A stretch of DNA of 48,899 nt from DATATB01 sp036268995 (GCA_036268995.1 DATATB010000115.1:1-48899); one strand, 5' to 3'; positions 16,964 through 26,126 are shown, counted from the stretch's first letter. Program-made: numbers and translations. The notes: generated by a model not told the origin, from the sequence alone.

Positions 16964-17901
16964 TCTACCGCGTCGTCCACAAGACGATCTATCACTACGG
17001 CGAATTGGTGCCGTTGTGCCACAACGTGATCCATCTGCAACCGCGCGACACGCCGACGCAGGTCTGCCAGCATTGCGAGCTCTCGATTGATCCCCTGCCG
17101 GCCGTCCGCCGCGACTTGCTCGACTATTTCGGCAACCACATGACGTGGGTCAGCCTGCAAGAACCACACGAAGTCCTGAAGATCGAAGCCAAAAGCGAGG
17201 TCGCGGTCTCAGCCCATGAACCCCCACCGCCCACGTCGGGCCCGACGTGGGAGCGCGCGGTAGAGATGATCGATCACGACCTCTCGTTGTATCTGGTCAA
17301 GGAGTATGCCTTCGATTCACCGCAGGTGGCTGCCGATCCGGCGCTGGCGGACTATACCCGGCCGAGTTTTGGGCCGGGGCGATCGCTATTGGCCTGCGTC
17401 GCGGAACTCAACGAGCGGATCCACCAGGAATTCATTTTCGATTCGACCGCCACGACCGTCGGCACGCCGGTGCTGGAAGTGCTCGCGCATCGCCGCGGCG
17501 TGTGCCAGGATTTCGCCCATCTGGGGATCGGTTGTCTACGTTCGCTGGGTTTGGCTGCCCGCTACGTGAGTGGATACGTGCTCACTCACCCGCCACCGGG
17601 CAAAGAACGCCTGGCCGGAGCCGATGCTTCGCACGCCTGGATTTCGGTCTATGTCCCCGAGATCGGTTGGGTCGATTTCGATCCGACCAATGGCGTCTTT
17701 CCTAGCGGTGAGCATGTCACTATCGGCTGGGCCCGCGATTACGACGAGGTCAGTCCGCTGAAGGGAGTCATCATGGGCGGACACCACCAGGCGATGTATT
17801 TCGGCGTCGATGTCGAGCCGCTCGTGCCCATCGAAACGCCCGCGGCCGCTGACGGCAACGGCGTGGCAGCCGTCGAAGGCAACGGCGACAGTCCGCAATG
17901 A
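16960..17901 (+). CDS. Transglutaminase-like cysteine protease family protein
   Basis: A 313-residue protein starting at a GTG that overlaps the upstream stop codon in the sequence GTGA; the first residues (IYRVVHKTIYHY) match the usual family N-terminus. The frame stays open further upstream, but that part only shadows the preceding gene. The catalytic triad is C182 in RRGVCQDFAHL, H225 in SHAWISVYV and D240 in WVDFDPTNG. The N-terminal 85 residues are the beta-rich bacterial transglutaminase N domain. It is the third member of the amidoligase cluster and would cleave or transfer amide bonds of the product made by the ATP-grasp enzyme; this role is inference. It ends only 3 bp from the stop of the convergent sulfatase gene. 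Confidence 0.93.
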   Translation: MIYRVVHKTIYHYGELVPLCHNVIHLQPRDTPTQVCQHCELSIDPLPAVRRDLLDYFGNHMTWVSLQEPHEVLKIEAKSEVAVSAHEPPPPTSGPTWERAVEMIDHDLSLYLVKEYAFDSPQVAADPALADYTRPSFGPGRSLLACVAELNERIHQEFIFDSTATTVGTPVLEVLAHRRGVCQDFAHLGIGCLRSLGLAARYVSGYVLTHPPPGKERLAGADASHAWISVYVPEIGWVDFDPTNGVFPSGEHVTIGWARDYDEVSPLKGVIMGGHHQAMYFGVDVEPLVPIETPAAADGNGVAAVEGNGDSPQ

Positions 17902-17904
17902 TCG

Positions 17905-19443
17905 TTATTCCGGAATCGGGTCGCTGCGGCGGACCGTCTTGCCTTCCCAGACGGCTTCGTCGGTCGCACGGTCGTAAGTCAGAATGCGGCTGGCGCTGTG
18001 AGGAGCCGGTGGCAAGTCGACCTTCGGCAGCCAGCGGCGATGCTCGGCGATGATGGACGAGAATTGCGGATCGCCAGCCAAATTCTTCCATTCGTGCGGG
18101 TCGCTTTGCAGGTCGTACAACTCCTGGCTGTCGTCGGCGTAATGGATATATCGCCAGCGCTCGCTGCGGACGGCGTGGTTGCCCTGGTTGTGCGACGTGA
18201 CAGCCGGCCACGCCCGCGTTGCGGCCGCATCGTGCAGTTGCGGGACGAGACTGTGACCTTCCAGATCGTCGCGGGCGGGCAAACCGCACAACTCGACCAG
18301 CGTCGGGTACATGTCGAGCAATTCGGCCGGCTGTGTCACGCGGCCGCCATGCGCGATGCCCGGGCCGGCGAAGACGAGCGGCACGCGCGTCGAGCGCTCC
18401 CAGAGCGTGTTCTTGCCGGTGATCGCCTTTTCGCCCAGGTGCCAGCCGTGGTCGCCCCACACGACCACGATCGTGTTTTCGGCCAGCCCGGTTTCGTCCA
18501 GCGCCGCCAGCAAACGGCCGATTTGGGCGTCGACAAAACTGGTCGATGCCAGGTACGAACGCACCAGGTTGCGCCACTGGTGGTTGTCTTGAACCCACTT
18601 CAAACGCGGCTCGGGCAATTCCCAGTGCAGATACCAGGAAAAACGCGGCGTGTCGTCGCGGTCGTCGGCTTTGATGGCCGGCAACACACTGTCGTCGTCG
18701 GGATACAGATCGATCCACTTTTGCGTGATGTAGCAAGGCACGTGCGGCAGGGCGAAACCCGTGGCCAGAAAGAACGGCTGGTCCGGCCGCATGGCGCGGA
18801 TTTGCTCGACGCCCCAGCTCGCAACCTTGTAATCGCCTTTGTCTTCATCGCGGTGCGGAAACACACCCCAGTCCATGAGCGGATGGTTGCCCATCGGCGT
18901 GGGGGGAATGAGTTTGTGCGGCGGCTTGACGCCGACTCCGCCAGCCGCGCCCCACACGTCAAATTCCTTGGCCCGCAGTTTCGGCCCGCCGACGCCGCCA
19001 TGATAGACCTTGCCGACGGTGAGCGTGCGATAGCCCTGCGCGGAGAAATGCTGCGGCAGGGTCACGCGGTCTTTCCAAGCGTCGAGCGTGCGGAACCACG
19101 GGGCCAGGCCGTAGATGCCGGTGGTCGTCGGCCGCAGCCCGAGCATCACGCTCGTGCGCGACGGATTGCACAGCGGCGCCTGGCAATGCGCATTGAGAAA
19201 TACGGTTCCGCGGCCGGCCAGGGCGTCCAGGTGCGGAGTCTTCGCTAGCGGGTGGCCGCCCAGCGTGCCGATCCAATCGTTCTGATCGTCGATCGCGATG
19301 AACAGCACGTTCGGCTTCCGCGCCGCTTCGACGGCCGAAACCGACATCAGCAGAACGAGGAATGCTCCGATCCAGCCGAGACTAGCTCTGATGGGGTAAT
19401 CGAACGATCTGCGGCAATTGGACGACGGCGATGTTAGAGTCAT
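17905..19443 (-). CDS. Secreted S1 sulfatase, iduronate-2-sulfatase-like
   Basis: A 512-residue alkaline-phosphatase-superfamily sulfatase. The ATG at 19443 places a hydrophobic signal segment at about residues 21-40 and leaves an 80-bp gap to the divergent sulfatase gene; a start at 19524 is also open. Metal-binding residues begin in LFIAIDDQNDW (D52, D53), and the formylglycine site is C92 in LCNPSRTSVMLG (CxPSR). The GDHGWHLGEKA block supplies further metal ligands. The resemblance to iduronate-2-sulfatases (AIDDQNDWIG, NPSRTS) is by eye, and the true sugar sulfate is unknown. Activity would need a formylglycine-generating enzyme, not present in this window. Confidence 0.93.
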   Translation of the reverse strand: MTLTSPSSNCRRSFDYPIRASLGWIGAFLVLLMSVSAVEAARKPNVLFIAIDDQNDWIGTLGGHPLAKTPHLDALAGRGTVFLNAHCQAPLCNPSRTSVMLGLRPTTTGIYGLAPWFRTLDAWKDRVTLPQHFSAQGYRTLTVGKVYHGGVGGPKLRAKEFDVWGAAGGVGVKPPHKLIPPTPMGNHPLMDWGVFPHRDEDKGDYKVASWGVEQIRAMRPDQPFFLATGFALPHVPCYITQKWIDLYPDDDSVLPAIKADDRDDTPRFSWYLHWELPEPRLKWVQDNHQWRNLVRSYLASTSFVDAQIGRLLAALDETGLAENTIVVVWGDHGWHLGEKAITGKNTLWERSTRVPLVFAGPGIAHGGRVTQPAELLDMYPTLVELCGLPARDDLEGHSLVPQLHDAAATRAWPAVTSHNQGNHAVRSERWRYIHYADDSQELYDLQSDPHEWKNLAGDPQFSSIIAEHRRWLPKVDLPPAPHSASRILTYDRATDEAVWEGKTVRRSDPIPE

Positions 19444-19522
19444 AATCGAAAGGTAACCCGACACTACATGGTGGTCAACGCGATTCGCCCCAGCGGCAGC
19501 CGAACTCCGGATCTTTAAGAAC

Positions 19523-21019
19523 ATGCATCATCGACTCGTACTCTTGTTGAGCATTTTGTGCGCGGCTTTCGGCCACTCCCTTGCCGCGGCAGCGCCCAGG
19601 CCCAACGTCATCGTGATCTTGTCCGACGATCTCGGCTATGGCAGCCTCACCTGTTATGGAGCCAAGGGCTTGCATACGCCCGCCCTCGATCGGCTGGCCA
19701 GCGAGGGCCGGCGATTCACCAATGCCTATGCCACCGGTTCGGTGTGCTCGCCCACTCGCTATGCCCTGATGACCGGCCGTTATTTCTGGCGCACCGACGT
19801 CAAGGACGGCTACGCACTGCTGGAAGATTCGCCCCTGGACATCGAAAGCAACCGCCTCACGCTGGCCTCCCTGGCCAAGAACCAGGGCTACCGCACCGCC
19901 GCGATCGGCAAATGGCACCTGGGTTTCGGCACCAGCGCCAAAACCGATTGGAACCAGCCGCTTACGCCCGGACCTTTGTCAGTCGGGTTTGATTACTACT
20001 TCGGCCTGGCAACCCACATCACCAACCATCCTCGGGCTTACATCGAAGATGACACGCTGATCAGCCGCACCGCGGGCCAGCTTGTGGCCGTCGAAGGCCG
20101 GGGGAAGGACCAGAAAACCGTGGGCATCGATCCGCTGCCCGCGGCCGATACCGTCATGGACACACTCACCGGCAAGGCGGTCGCGTGGTTGGAGGAGAAT
20201 CATCAGTCGCCCTTCTTTCTGTATTTCGCTCCCAACGCGGTCCATCATCCCATCACTCCCTCACAGCGTTTTCACGGCAGCCGCTACGGCAAGTATGGCG
20301 ATTTTATCGAGGAGCTGGATTGGTCGGTCGGGCGCATTCTGGAAACGCTCGACAAACTGAAACTGGCCGACAACACCCTCGTGATCTTCACCAGCGACAA
20401 CGGCGGTGTGATGAATCCAAAGTCGGCCGGCGACGAAAACGTGGCACTCAAGGCCGGCCTGGCAATCAACGGCATTCTCCGTGGCGGCAAGCACAGCGTT
20501 TTCGAGGGCGGCTTTCGCGAACCGTTCATCATTCGCTGGCCCGGCAGAGTGCCCGCCGGCACGGTCTGCGACCAGATTGTGTGCCACGCCGACGTGCTGG
20601 CCACACTGGCCGACGTGCTCAACGTACCTCTGCCCTCGGGCAGCGCCGAGGATAGCCTGGATGTGAGCAGCTCGTGTTTTGGCGATGCCGCGGCCAGGCC
20701 TGCACGCGACAGCGTGGTCCTCCAGGCAGCCGCCGCGGCGGAATACGCCGTGCGGCAGGGCCCTTGGAAACTGATCGAACACGAAAACCGGCCGCCGAAT
20801 CCCGGCCGCAACCCGGTAATCAATAAGCGGACGCTCGAACAGCGCAAACACACTCCCCAGCACGACGAGTTGTTCAACCTGGCCGACGACCCGAGCGAGA
20901 CGCACGACGTGGCGGCCGAGCATCCAGAAGTCGTCGCGCGGCTGCGCACGCTCTTGCACGAGGTTCGCGATGTCCACGACTACTCGCGGCCGATGAACGC
21001 GAGTGCCGGCGAGCAATAA
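19523..21019 (+). CDS. Secreted S1 sulfatase, arylsulfatase A-like (first of a tandem pair)
   Basis: A 498-residue secreted sulfatase with a signal peptide ending near residue 24 (SLAAAAPRP). Metal ligands are D35 and D36 in VILSDDLGYG. The formylglycine cysteine is C75 in VCSPTRYALMTGR, a CxPTR variant of the usual CxPSR that is common in planctomycete arylsulfatases. The AAIGKWHLGFG and IFTSDNGGV motifs complete the active site. It is a close paralogue of the next gene, in the same direction 88 bp downstream, and diverges from the iduronate-type sulfatase. Probably acts in the periplasm or outside the cell on a sulfated glycan. Confidence 0.94.
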   Translation: MHHRLVLLLSILCAAFGHSLAAAAPRPNVIVILSDDLGYGSLTCYGAKGLHTPALDRLASEGRRFTNAYATGSVCSPTRYALMTGRYFWRTDVKDGYALLEDSPLDIESNRLTLASLAKNQGYRTAAIGKWHLGFGTSAKTDWNQPLTPGPLSVGFDYYFGLATHITNHPRAYIEDDTLISRTAGQLVAVEGRGKDQKTVGIDPLPAADTVMDTLTGKAVAWLEENHQSPFFLYFAPNAVHHPITPSQRFHGSRYGKYGDFIEELDWSVGRILETLDKLKLADNTLVIFTSDNGGVMNPKSAGDENVALKAGLAINGILRGGKHSVFEGGFREPFIIRWPGRVPAGTVCDQIVCHADVLATLADVLNVPLPSGSAEDSLDVSSSCFGDAAARPARDSVVLQAAAAAEYAVRQGPWKLIEHENRPPNPGRNPVINKRTLEQRKHTPQHDELFNLADDPSETHDVAAEHPEVVARLRTLLHEVRDVHDYSRPMNASAGEQ

Positions 21020-21107
21020 ACGCTGCATGCCATCCTGCGCGGTGCCGATTGGTCGGACTTCGCGCAGTTCACTGAAATACGAATCTGCTTGATAAGAAAG
21101 CCGTTCG

Positions 21108-22583
21108 ATGAATTCGTTTTTTCGGCTGTTTGTACTTTTGGCTCCGGCCTTCGCGTGGGCGGCCGCTGCCGCGGTTTGCGCCGCGGCCCCGCGGCCCAAC
21201 GTCATCGTCATCCTGGCCGACGATCTCGGCTATGGCAGCTTGGGTTGCTACGGTGCTCCGGCGTCGATGATTCGCACGCCCAATATCGACCGGCTGGCGC
21301 GCGAGGGGCGGCGCTTCACGGACGCCAGCAGCACGGCGTCGGTCTGCACGCCGAGCCGCTATTCGCTGCTCACCGGCTGCTATTGCTGGCGCACGAGCCT
21401 CAAACGCGACGCGCTCACCACGCTGGCCCCGCTGCTCATGCGGCCCGGCCGCCTGACTCTCGCATCACTGCTGCACGGCTGCGGCTACCGCACAGCCGCC
21501 ATCGGCAAATGGCATCTCGGCTATGGCACCGCGGCCCGCGTCGACTTTACTCAGCCCCTAACTCCCGGCCCGCTCGACGTCGGCTTCGACGAGCATTTTG
21601 GCGTGCCCGCCAATCATGGTGACATCACGGGCATCTATGTCGAGAACGACCACGTGTCCGGCCTGCGCTCCAAAACGCTCATGCCGACCGGCGCCAAGAA
21701 CCGCGCCGGCGGCCGCTATCTGGGCATCGACGCGCCGCAACGAGTAGATGACCAAGTGATGTCGGTGCTCACGGGCAAGGTAACCGGCTGGATCGAAAAG
21801 CAGGACCGCGCGCGGCCGTTTTTTCTGTACTACGCGCCGGTGGGCGTACACGAGCCGATCACGCCACCCAGCCAGACGGCCGGCACCAGCGGCATCGGGC
21901 CTTTTGGTGATTGGATTCACGAACTGGACCGCTCGGTGGGGCAGGTGCTCGACACGCTCGACCGGCAGAAGCTCGCCGAAAACACGCTCGTCATCTTCAC
22001 CAGCGATCATGGCGGCGTCTTCGAGCCGCGGCAAAAGCGGCCAGAAAGCGACGCGATCAATGCCGGCTTCAAACCCAATGGGCCATTCCGCGGCGGCAAG
22101 CTAAACGTTTGGGAAGGCGGCTTTCGCGTGCCGCTGCTCGTGCGCTGGCCCGGCCACGTTCCCTCCGGCACTCACAGCGATGAAATGCAAAGCCTGGTCG
22201 ACGTGCTGGCCACGGTGGCCTCGCTCGTTGGCCAGCCGCTGCCGCCGCCGGCCGATGGCGCCGAGGACAGCTACGACATGTCGGCCGCCTGGCTGGGCCG
22301 CGAGCATTCGCCGATTCGGCCCGACATGATCGACCACAGTTGCGACGGCAACTTTGTGCTGCGCGAAGGGCCCTGGAAATACATCGAAGGCAAACCGGCC
22401 CCCAGCACGCCCGAGCGGATCCTCAAGATTCGCAAGAAGGAATTCGTCCGTGCCCTCTACAACCTGCACGACGACCCGCACGAAGAGCACGACGTCCTCG
22501 CCGAGCACCCCGACCTCGCCAACCGCCTCCAAGCCCGCCTCGACGCCGAGCGCGACCGGGGTTTTACCCGGCCGGCAGATTGA
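21108..22583 (+). CDS. Secreted S1 sulfatase, arylsulfatase A-like (second of a tandem pair)
   Basis: A 491-residue secreted sulfatase with a signal peptide to about residue 27 (AVCAAAPRP). The active site carries D38 and D39 in VILADDLGYG and the formylglycine cysteine C80 in VCTPSRYSLLTG (canonical CxPSR). AAIGKWHLGYG and IFTSDHGGV follow. It has the same domain order as the upstream paralogue and almost certainly arose with it by duplication, but sequence divergence implies different substrate positions. It converges on the pectate-lyase-like gene with a 15-bp gap and no visible terminator. Confidence 0.94.
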   Translation: MNSFFRLFVLLAPAFAWAAAAAVCAAAPRPNVIVILADDLGYGSLGCYGAPASMIRTPNIDRLAREGRRFTDASSTASVCTPSRYSLLTGCYCWRTSLKRDALTTLAPLLMRPGRLTLASLLHGCGYRTAAIGKWHLGYGTAARVDFTQPLTPGPLDVGFDEHFGVPANHGDITGIYVENDHVSGLRSKTLMPTGAKNRAGGRYLGIDAPQRVDDQVMSVLTGKVTGWIEKQDRARPFFLYYAPVGVHEPITPPSQTAGTSGIGPFGDWIHELDRSVGQVLDTLDRQKLAENTLVIFTSDHGGVFEPRQKRPESDAINAGFKPNGPFRGGKLNVWEGGFRVPLLVRWPGHVPSGTHSDEMQSLVDVLATVASLVGQPLPPPADGAEDSYDMSAAWLGREHSPIRPDMIDHSCDGNFVLREGPWKYIEGKPAPSTPERILKIRKKEFVRALYNLHDDPHEEHDVLAEHPDLANRLQARLDAERDRGFTRPAD

Positions 22584-22598
22584 CGAGAAACTAGGCGC

Positions 22599-24053
22599 CT
22601 ACTTCGTCGCGATCACGTAATCGCTCAGCAGTTCCAGATTGCGGCTGAAGACGGCGCTGCTGAGGTACGGTTGCTGGGGCGAGAATTTCGGCTGGCCGAC
22701 GAGCCGGCTGCCGTCGTTGATGCTGACCCAGCGGCCTTGGCTGTCGAGTTGGCCGATTAGTTGCTTTGCCTGTTGATCGATGTCAAGCGTCGGGGTTTTC
22801 GGCACGGAACGATCGCCGGATTTGGCACGCTGGTACGCGGCTTCGATCTGGGCTAAACGCGAAACTTGCTTCCAGCCGTAATGGTCGGGCAAGTCGGCGT
22901 CGTCGTAGGTCAGCTCGTAGGCCCGGCCGCGACGCGCCATGAAGAGCGGCCGATTGGTCTTGAGCTCATAGTAGCGCGCCATCATGCCGTCGGGCAGTTG
23001 CGAACGCTGGAGGTAGGCCAGGGCGCGCGGCAGCGGCTCGAGGTATTTGGCGTTGCCAGTCAACCGGTAGATCGCGAGCAGCGTCTCCAGGGCGTCCTGC
23101 GATTCCCAGCCCGTCACGGCCGGCGGCTCGAACTTGCGAGCCCAGATCGGGTGCATCTGGTAATCGTACTGCTGAGCCCAAGCCGGCTGCGGCTCGGGCA
23201 ATTGCGCCAACAGCAGGAAATCGCCCAGCCGCTCGAGCGCCTGCCGATACTTCGAGTCGTGGTAAATCTCAATCGCATCATGCAAAACGGCCGACACGTT
23301 GCCGGCGATGTTGTCGTTGAGCGTGTACATCTCCCAGTACTTTTTCTGCCGGCCTTCGGTTCGCCAATCGTATGCGGGAAAACTCGCCTGGACGATCGGC
23401 TGCGGTGCGACCGGCCCGGTCCATACCTGCGGGAATCCGCCGTTAGGAAATTGCGCGGCCAGCAAAGCATCGAGCGCCGTTTGCACCGCGGCGTGGATCG
23501 TTTCGTCTTTAAACTGGAGTGCCCGATCGAGGTGCATGAGCATGCGGATGGCCGCTTGCGAAATGCCGTCGTCGAGCGTCGAGTTGTTTGCCCCACGGCC
23601 GCGACCGTTGCGGTATTGCGCGACGAGCGTTCCGCGTGGGTTGAAGTCGATCGAGTTCGTCCAACCGCCCGAGGCGAGCTGGCCATACATGAGGGCCATG
23701 CCGGCCTGCCGCGCGGCGTCGAGATAGAAGCGATCGCCGGTCGCCTCGTACGCCCGCAGATACGCCAGTCCGACGGTCGGCGTGCCGGGCGGCTGCACCC
23801 AGATCTGATCGGCCGTGGCCGGACCTTCGCCCCAGCGCTGGCTCAAGTCGAGCGAGTAGTGATATACATACCCGCCATGCGCCGCGACCTGCGAAAGATA
23901 GTAAGTCGCCGCCCGGTGCATAGCCGCCCGCGCCTCATCTCGCAGCGGCCGCTCGGCGGCGCCGGCCATGTGGACTGCTCCCCAGGCCGCGACCACGCAG
24001 ATGGCCAATGCGGCAGCAGCTCGTTGGCGGTTCGCGGTCATCAGGCGCGTCAT
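22599..24053 (-). CDS. Secreted pectate lyase-like protein (pectic acid lyase family, PL10-type)
   Basis: A 484-residue secreted protein. The ATG at 24053 is chosen over one at 24089 because a GGAG ribosome binding site lies 9 nt upstream of it and it begins a good signal peptide (hydrophobic AAAALAICVVAAWGAVHMAGA). The mature part resembles the Pec_lyase (PF09492) alpha-barrel family: AAHGGYVYHYS near the start, LLAAQFPNGGFPQVW, a conserved Asn-Asp with aromatic context, and AWAQQYDYQMHPIWARKFEPP followed by GWESQDALETLL. The family cleaves polygalacturonate by beta-elimination. Some planctomycete members are far from characterised lyases, so activity is probable rather than shown. Its neighbours are sulfatases, suggesting a sulfated or acidic polysaccharide substrate. 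Confidence 0.82.
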   Translation of the reverse strand: MTRLMTANRQRAAAALAICVVAAWGAVHMAGAAERPLRDEARAAMHRAATYYLSQVAAHGGYVYHYSLDLSQRWGEGPATADQIWVQPPGTPTVGLAYLRAYEATGDRFYLDAARQAGMALMYGQLASGGWTNSIDFNPRGTLVAQYRNGRGRGANNSTLDDGISQAAIRMLMHLDRALQFKDETIHAAVQTALDALLAAQFPNGGFPQVWTGPVAPQPIVQASFPAYDWRTEGRQKKYWEMYTLNDNIAGNVSAVLHDAIEIYHDSKYRQALERLGDFLLLAQLPEPQPAWAQQYDYQMHPIWARKFEPPAVTGWESQDALETLLAIYRLTGNAKYLEPLPRALAYLQRSQLPDGMMARYYELKTNRPLFMARRGRAYELTYDDADLPDHYGWKQVSRLAQIEAAYQRAKSGDRSVPKTPTLDIDQQAKQLIGQLDSQGRWVSINDGSRLVGQPKFSPQQPYLSSAVFSRNLELLSDYVIATK

Positions 24054-24189
24054 TGCATAGCTCTCCGAAAAAACACGGGATGCAAGCATTCCGGCTCGCG
24101 AGCGTGCAGCACCGACTGGGGTTGCCGTGCTGAGGGGAACGAATCTTGCGAGGCAGTAACGGCGGATCGCGGGAGCAGCGCTGACGCGA

Positions 24190-25686
24190 CTAAAGACTGG
24201 ACTGAAGTGCCTGCGAAATATGACCGATCAAGTTCGCATTACGCAATGTGGTGGAATACTGTTCGATGAACCGGCGGAGCTGGCTGTATTGCCGCCGCCC
24301 GATTTCGATGCAATCCGGTTCGTCCATGATTTTGGCGTCGTCTCGGACCCGCCTGATAGTCAGCTCGTGCGCGTTCTTCTCATTGCACATGTCTGCCCAT
24401 ACGATCGCTTGATACCACTGTAGATAGGAAACACCGACCGGCGGTGTGTGTGGAGAAGGCCTGAGGCGAAGAATGTCGCCCGCGTGGCCTTCAGTATCGT
24501 CTCGGTCCGTGTTGCCTTCGCTGAGCCGCAGCATCAGGAGCAGCTTGAGATGCGCCTGCGCCAAACGTCCGAGCGAGAAGGTGTCATTTCCCGCTGTTGC
24601 CTTAGCCGCATAGCTTAGGGCGTTGTTCATGGAGTCAATCGCATCCTGGAGTGCCGACGACGACTGAGTCAATTGCCAGATCCAGAATTGCAATCCCGAG
24701 CGACTGCAATAGGCGTGGAAGGCGGCTTCGAAGTCCTCGGACGTAGCATCTGCCGCCGTGAGCCGCGATTCGGCGGCCTGAATTGCCTTCTCCACGCGCT
24801 CAAGACCGCGAAGCGCGCCCTTCTCGGTTTGATCGGCCTCCGACAAGGAAGAGCCGTAGCGCACCATTTGTCTGACTTTCAAGCCGAGCGTTTGCTCCAA
24901 CCTTTCGTAGATTTGGTTCGCCAAATCATATTGCTCGTGATCATAAAGGTTGCGCGCAATTCGGTCGGCATTGGCCGGCAATGCTACCTGGTCAAGACAG
25001 TAAAATCCGATCGCGCGGCTACCGAACGGGCATCGGCCGTGCTGCTCTTGCAAGGACGCCAGGTCCGTCCCGCACTGTTTCCAGTGCTGCGCCACGATCC
25101 GCTGGTAGCCATCCAGGCCGCGCCCGCCATCCATCCCGGCCCGCATGGCAAAAGGCTCGGCGGAAGGCGGTACATGATCGGCCAGCACGCCCTCCAGCAA
25201 GGCGTGAACCGGACTGTCAGGCCGGCCGCGTTGAGCCTCCTCCAGCGCGGTTTGCAGCTCCAAGATCACGCGTTCCGCCTCCTCGCAATCCAAGCTTTCG
25301 CCGTCGTAGCTGTAGAACACGACACGCGAGAGCTTAATGTCGAAGGGTAGCTCGGTGCCCTTTCGGCACATCAGGACCGTCCCCCTCGGGGACATGACGT
25401 GGCGGATTCCTAGCTCGTAGAAAACGTTTGCGTTCGTGGTTGAGAGATCGGCGAGAACAATGGCGGTGTCGCGGAGCGACTTGAACATATCGAGATGGAT
25501 GACTTGCGAACCGACTTGTTCGTCAGCCCGCAGGGGCGTGAGGCCCGCGAGCTTTACCGCGCGCTGAATAAGAACGCGGTAAATTTTGTCGAAATCAAAC
25601 GTTCGGCCCGAGCCGTCATTCAAAGCTTTGACACCAAAGGGCATGACCACAAAACACACATTTTTCTGGGCGTTGACGAGCGGCAT
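24190..25686 (-). CDS. Deoxyribosyltransferase/TIR-like domain protein with TRAFs-binding (DUF4071)-type helical region
   Basis: A 498-residue cytoplasmic protein. Residues about 9-127 form a Rossmann-like domain of the nucleoside 2-deoxyribosyltransferase/TIR superfamily. It has CFVVMPFG at the first strand, RADEQVG, and the active-site-like block ADLSTTNANVFYELGIRH with candidate catalytic E91. The rest (about 185-490) is helical and TPR-like, as in DUF4071, the region found in eukaryotic ASK1-type kinases. Analyses by Burroughs and Aravind place such DrHyd plus TPR-S pairs in prokaryotic conflict systems, predicted to act on nucleotides. I infer a defence or signalling role. It sits in a patch of orphan genes with lower GC than the core. 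No obvious partner effector or kinase is adjacent. Confidence 0.85.
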   Translation of the reverse strand: MPLVNAQKNVCFVVMPFGVKALNDGSGRTFDFDKIYRVLIQRAVKLAGLTPLRADEQVGSQVIHLDMFKSLRDTAIVLADLSTTNANVFYELGIRHVMSPRGTVLMCRKGTELPFDIKLSRVVFYSYDGESLDCEEAERVILELQTALEEAQRGRPDSPVHALLEGVLADHVPPSAEPFAMRAGMDGGRGLDGYQRIVAQHWKQCGTDLASLQEQHGRCPFGSRAIGFYCLDQVALPANADRIARNLYDHEQYDLANQIYERLEQTLGLKVRQMVRYGSSLSEADQTEKGALRGLERVEKAIQAAESRLTAADATSEDFEAAFHAYCSRSGLQFWIWQLTQSSSALQDAIDSMNNALSYAAKATAGNDTFSLGRLAQAHLKLLLMLRLSEGNTDRDDTEGHAGDILRLRPSPHTPPVGVSYLQWYQAIVWADMCNEKNAHELTIRRVRDDAKIMDEPDCIEIGRRQYSQLRRFIEQYSTTLRNANLIGHISQALQSSL

Positions 25687-25734
25687 CTCCGGAACTCCGA
25701 GTCAAGGTGCGTCAGCCGAGAGCGATGTCGTGCC

Positions 25735-25752
25735 GGAACGTAGGTCACGCAC
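25735..25752 (+). repeat. 18-bp direct repeat, copy 1
   Basis: GGAACGTAGGTCACGCAC, identical to the copy at 26127-26144. This copy's inverted partner downstream (to about 25775) is degenerate. The two copies bracket the 97-aa gene at 25817-26110. Confidence 0.85.
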
Positions 25753-25816
25753 GCAGCCGCGCGCACGGCCCACTACGGCGCACCGGGCCGGCGGGCTACT
25801 GCGACGGCTCGAAGCC

Positions 25817-26110
25817 TTACTTGTCCTCAAACACCGGATTTAAATTCTGAAAAACCAAGGCCTCTCGTACGTTCTCGATAAACTTCCGGCGCCCCTCGTC
25901 GGAGGCGAATTCGGGCGCCCCCCAAGGGACCAGTGTGGGAGGCACCGCCACGACCAGTACCGGCTTGCCGGAATCGGGGTCGAACCCTGGCTCGACGGCA
26001 AGCACGGTCGTATGCGGTCCCTCCTGATACTCAATCGTAAAGCGACCGGTGAACTGGACAACGAAGCCCTTGTCGCTCCGCACGCCTTGATTGTTGATCC
26101 ACTCGAACAT
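25817..26110 (-). CDS. Small unassigned protein, 97 aa
   Basis: I do not recognise a family. The protein opens with MFEWINNQGVRSDKGFVVQF and looks beta-rich in its first half (FTGRFTIEYQEG, TTVLAVEPGF), then has a Pro-rich turn and a C-terminal helix (EGRRKFIENVREALVFQ). No signal peptide or membrane segment. Its length and clean frame support a real gene. Flanking 18-bp direct repeats (25735-25752 and 26127-26144) suggest it was inserted or duplicated as a small unit. Confidence 0.65.
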   Translation of the reverse strand: MFEWINNQGVRSDKGFVVQFTGRFTIEYQEGPHTTVLAVEPGFDPDSGKPVLVVAVPPTLVPWGAPEFASDEGRRKFIENVREALVFQNLNPVFEDK

Positions 26111-26126
26111 GTTGCGACTTCATCAT

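Noticed and set aside
19444..19524. Upstream start of the iduronate-type sulfatase at 19524
   Set aside because: It would overlap the divergent sulfatase start by 2 bp and put 27 extra residues before the signal peptide; not excluded but less likely.
22866..24269. A 467-codon plus-strand frame
   Set aside because: It is antisense to the pectate-lyase-like gene, which has a signal peptide, ribosome binding site and family motifs.
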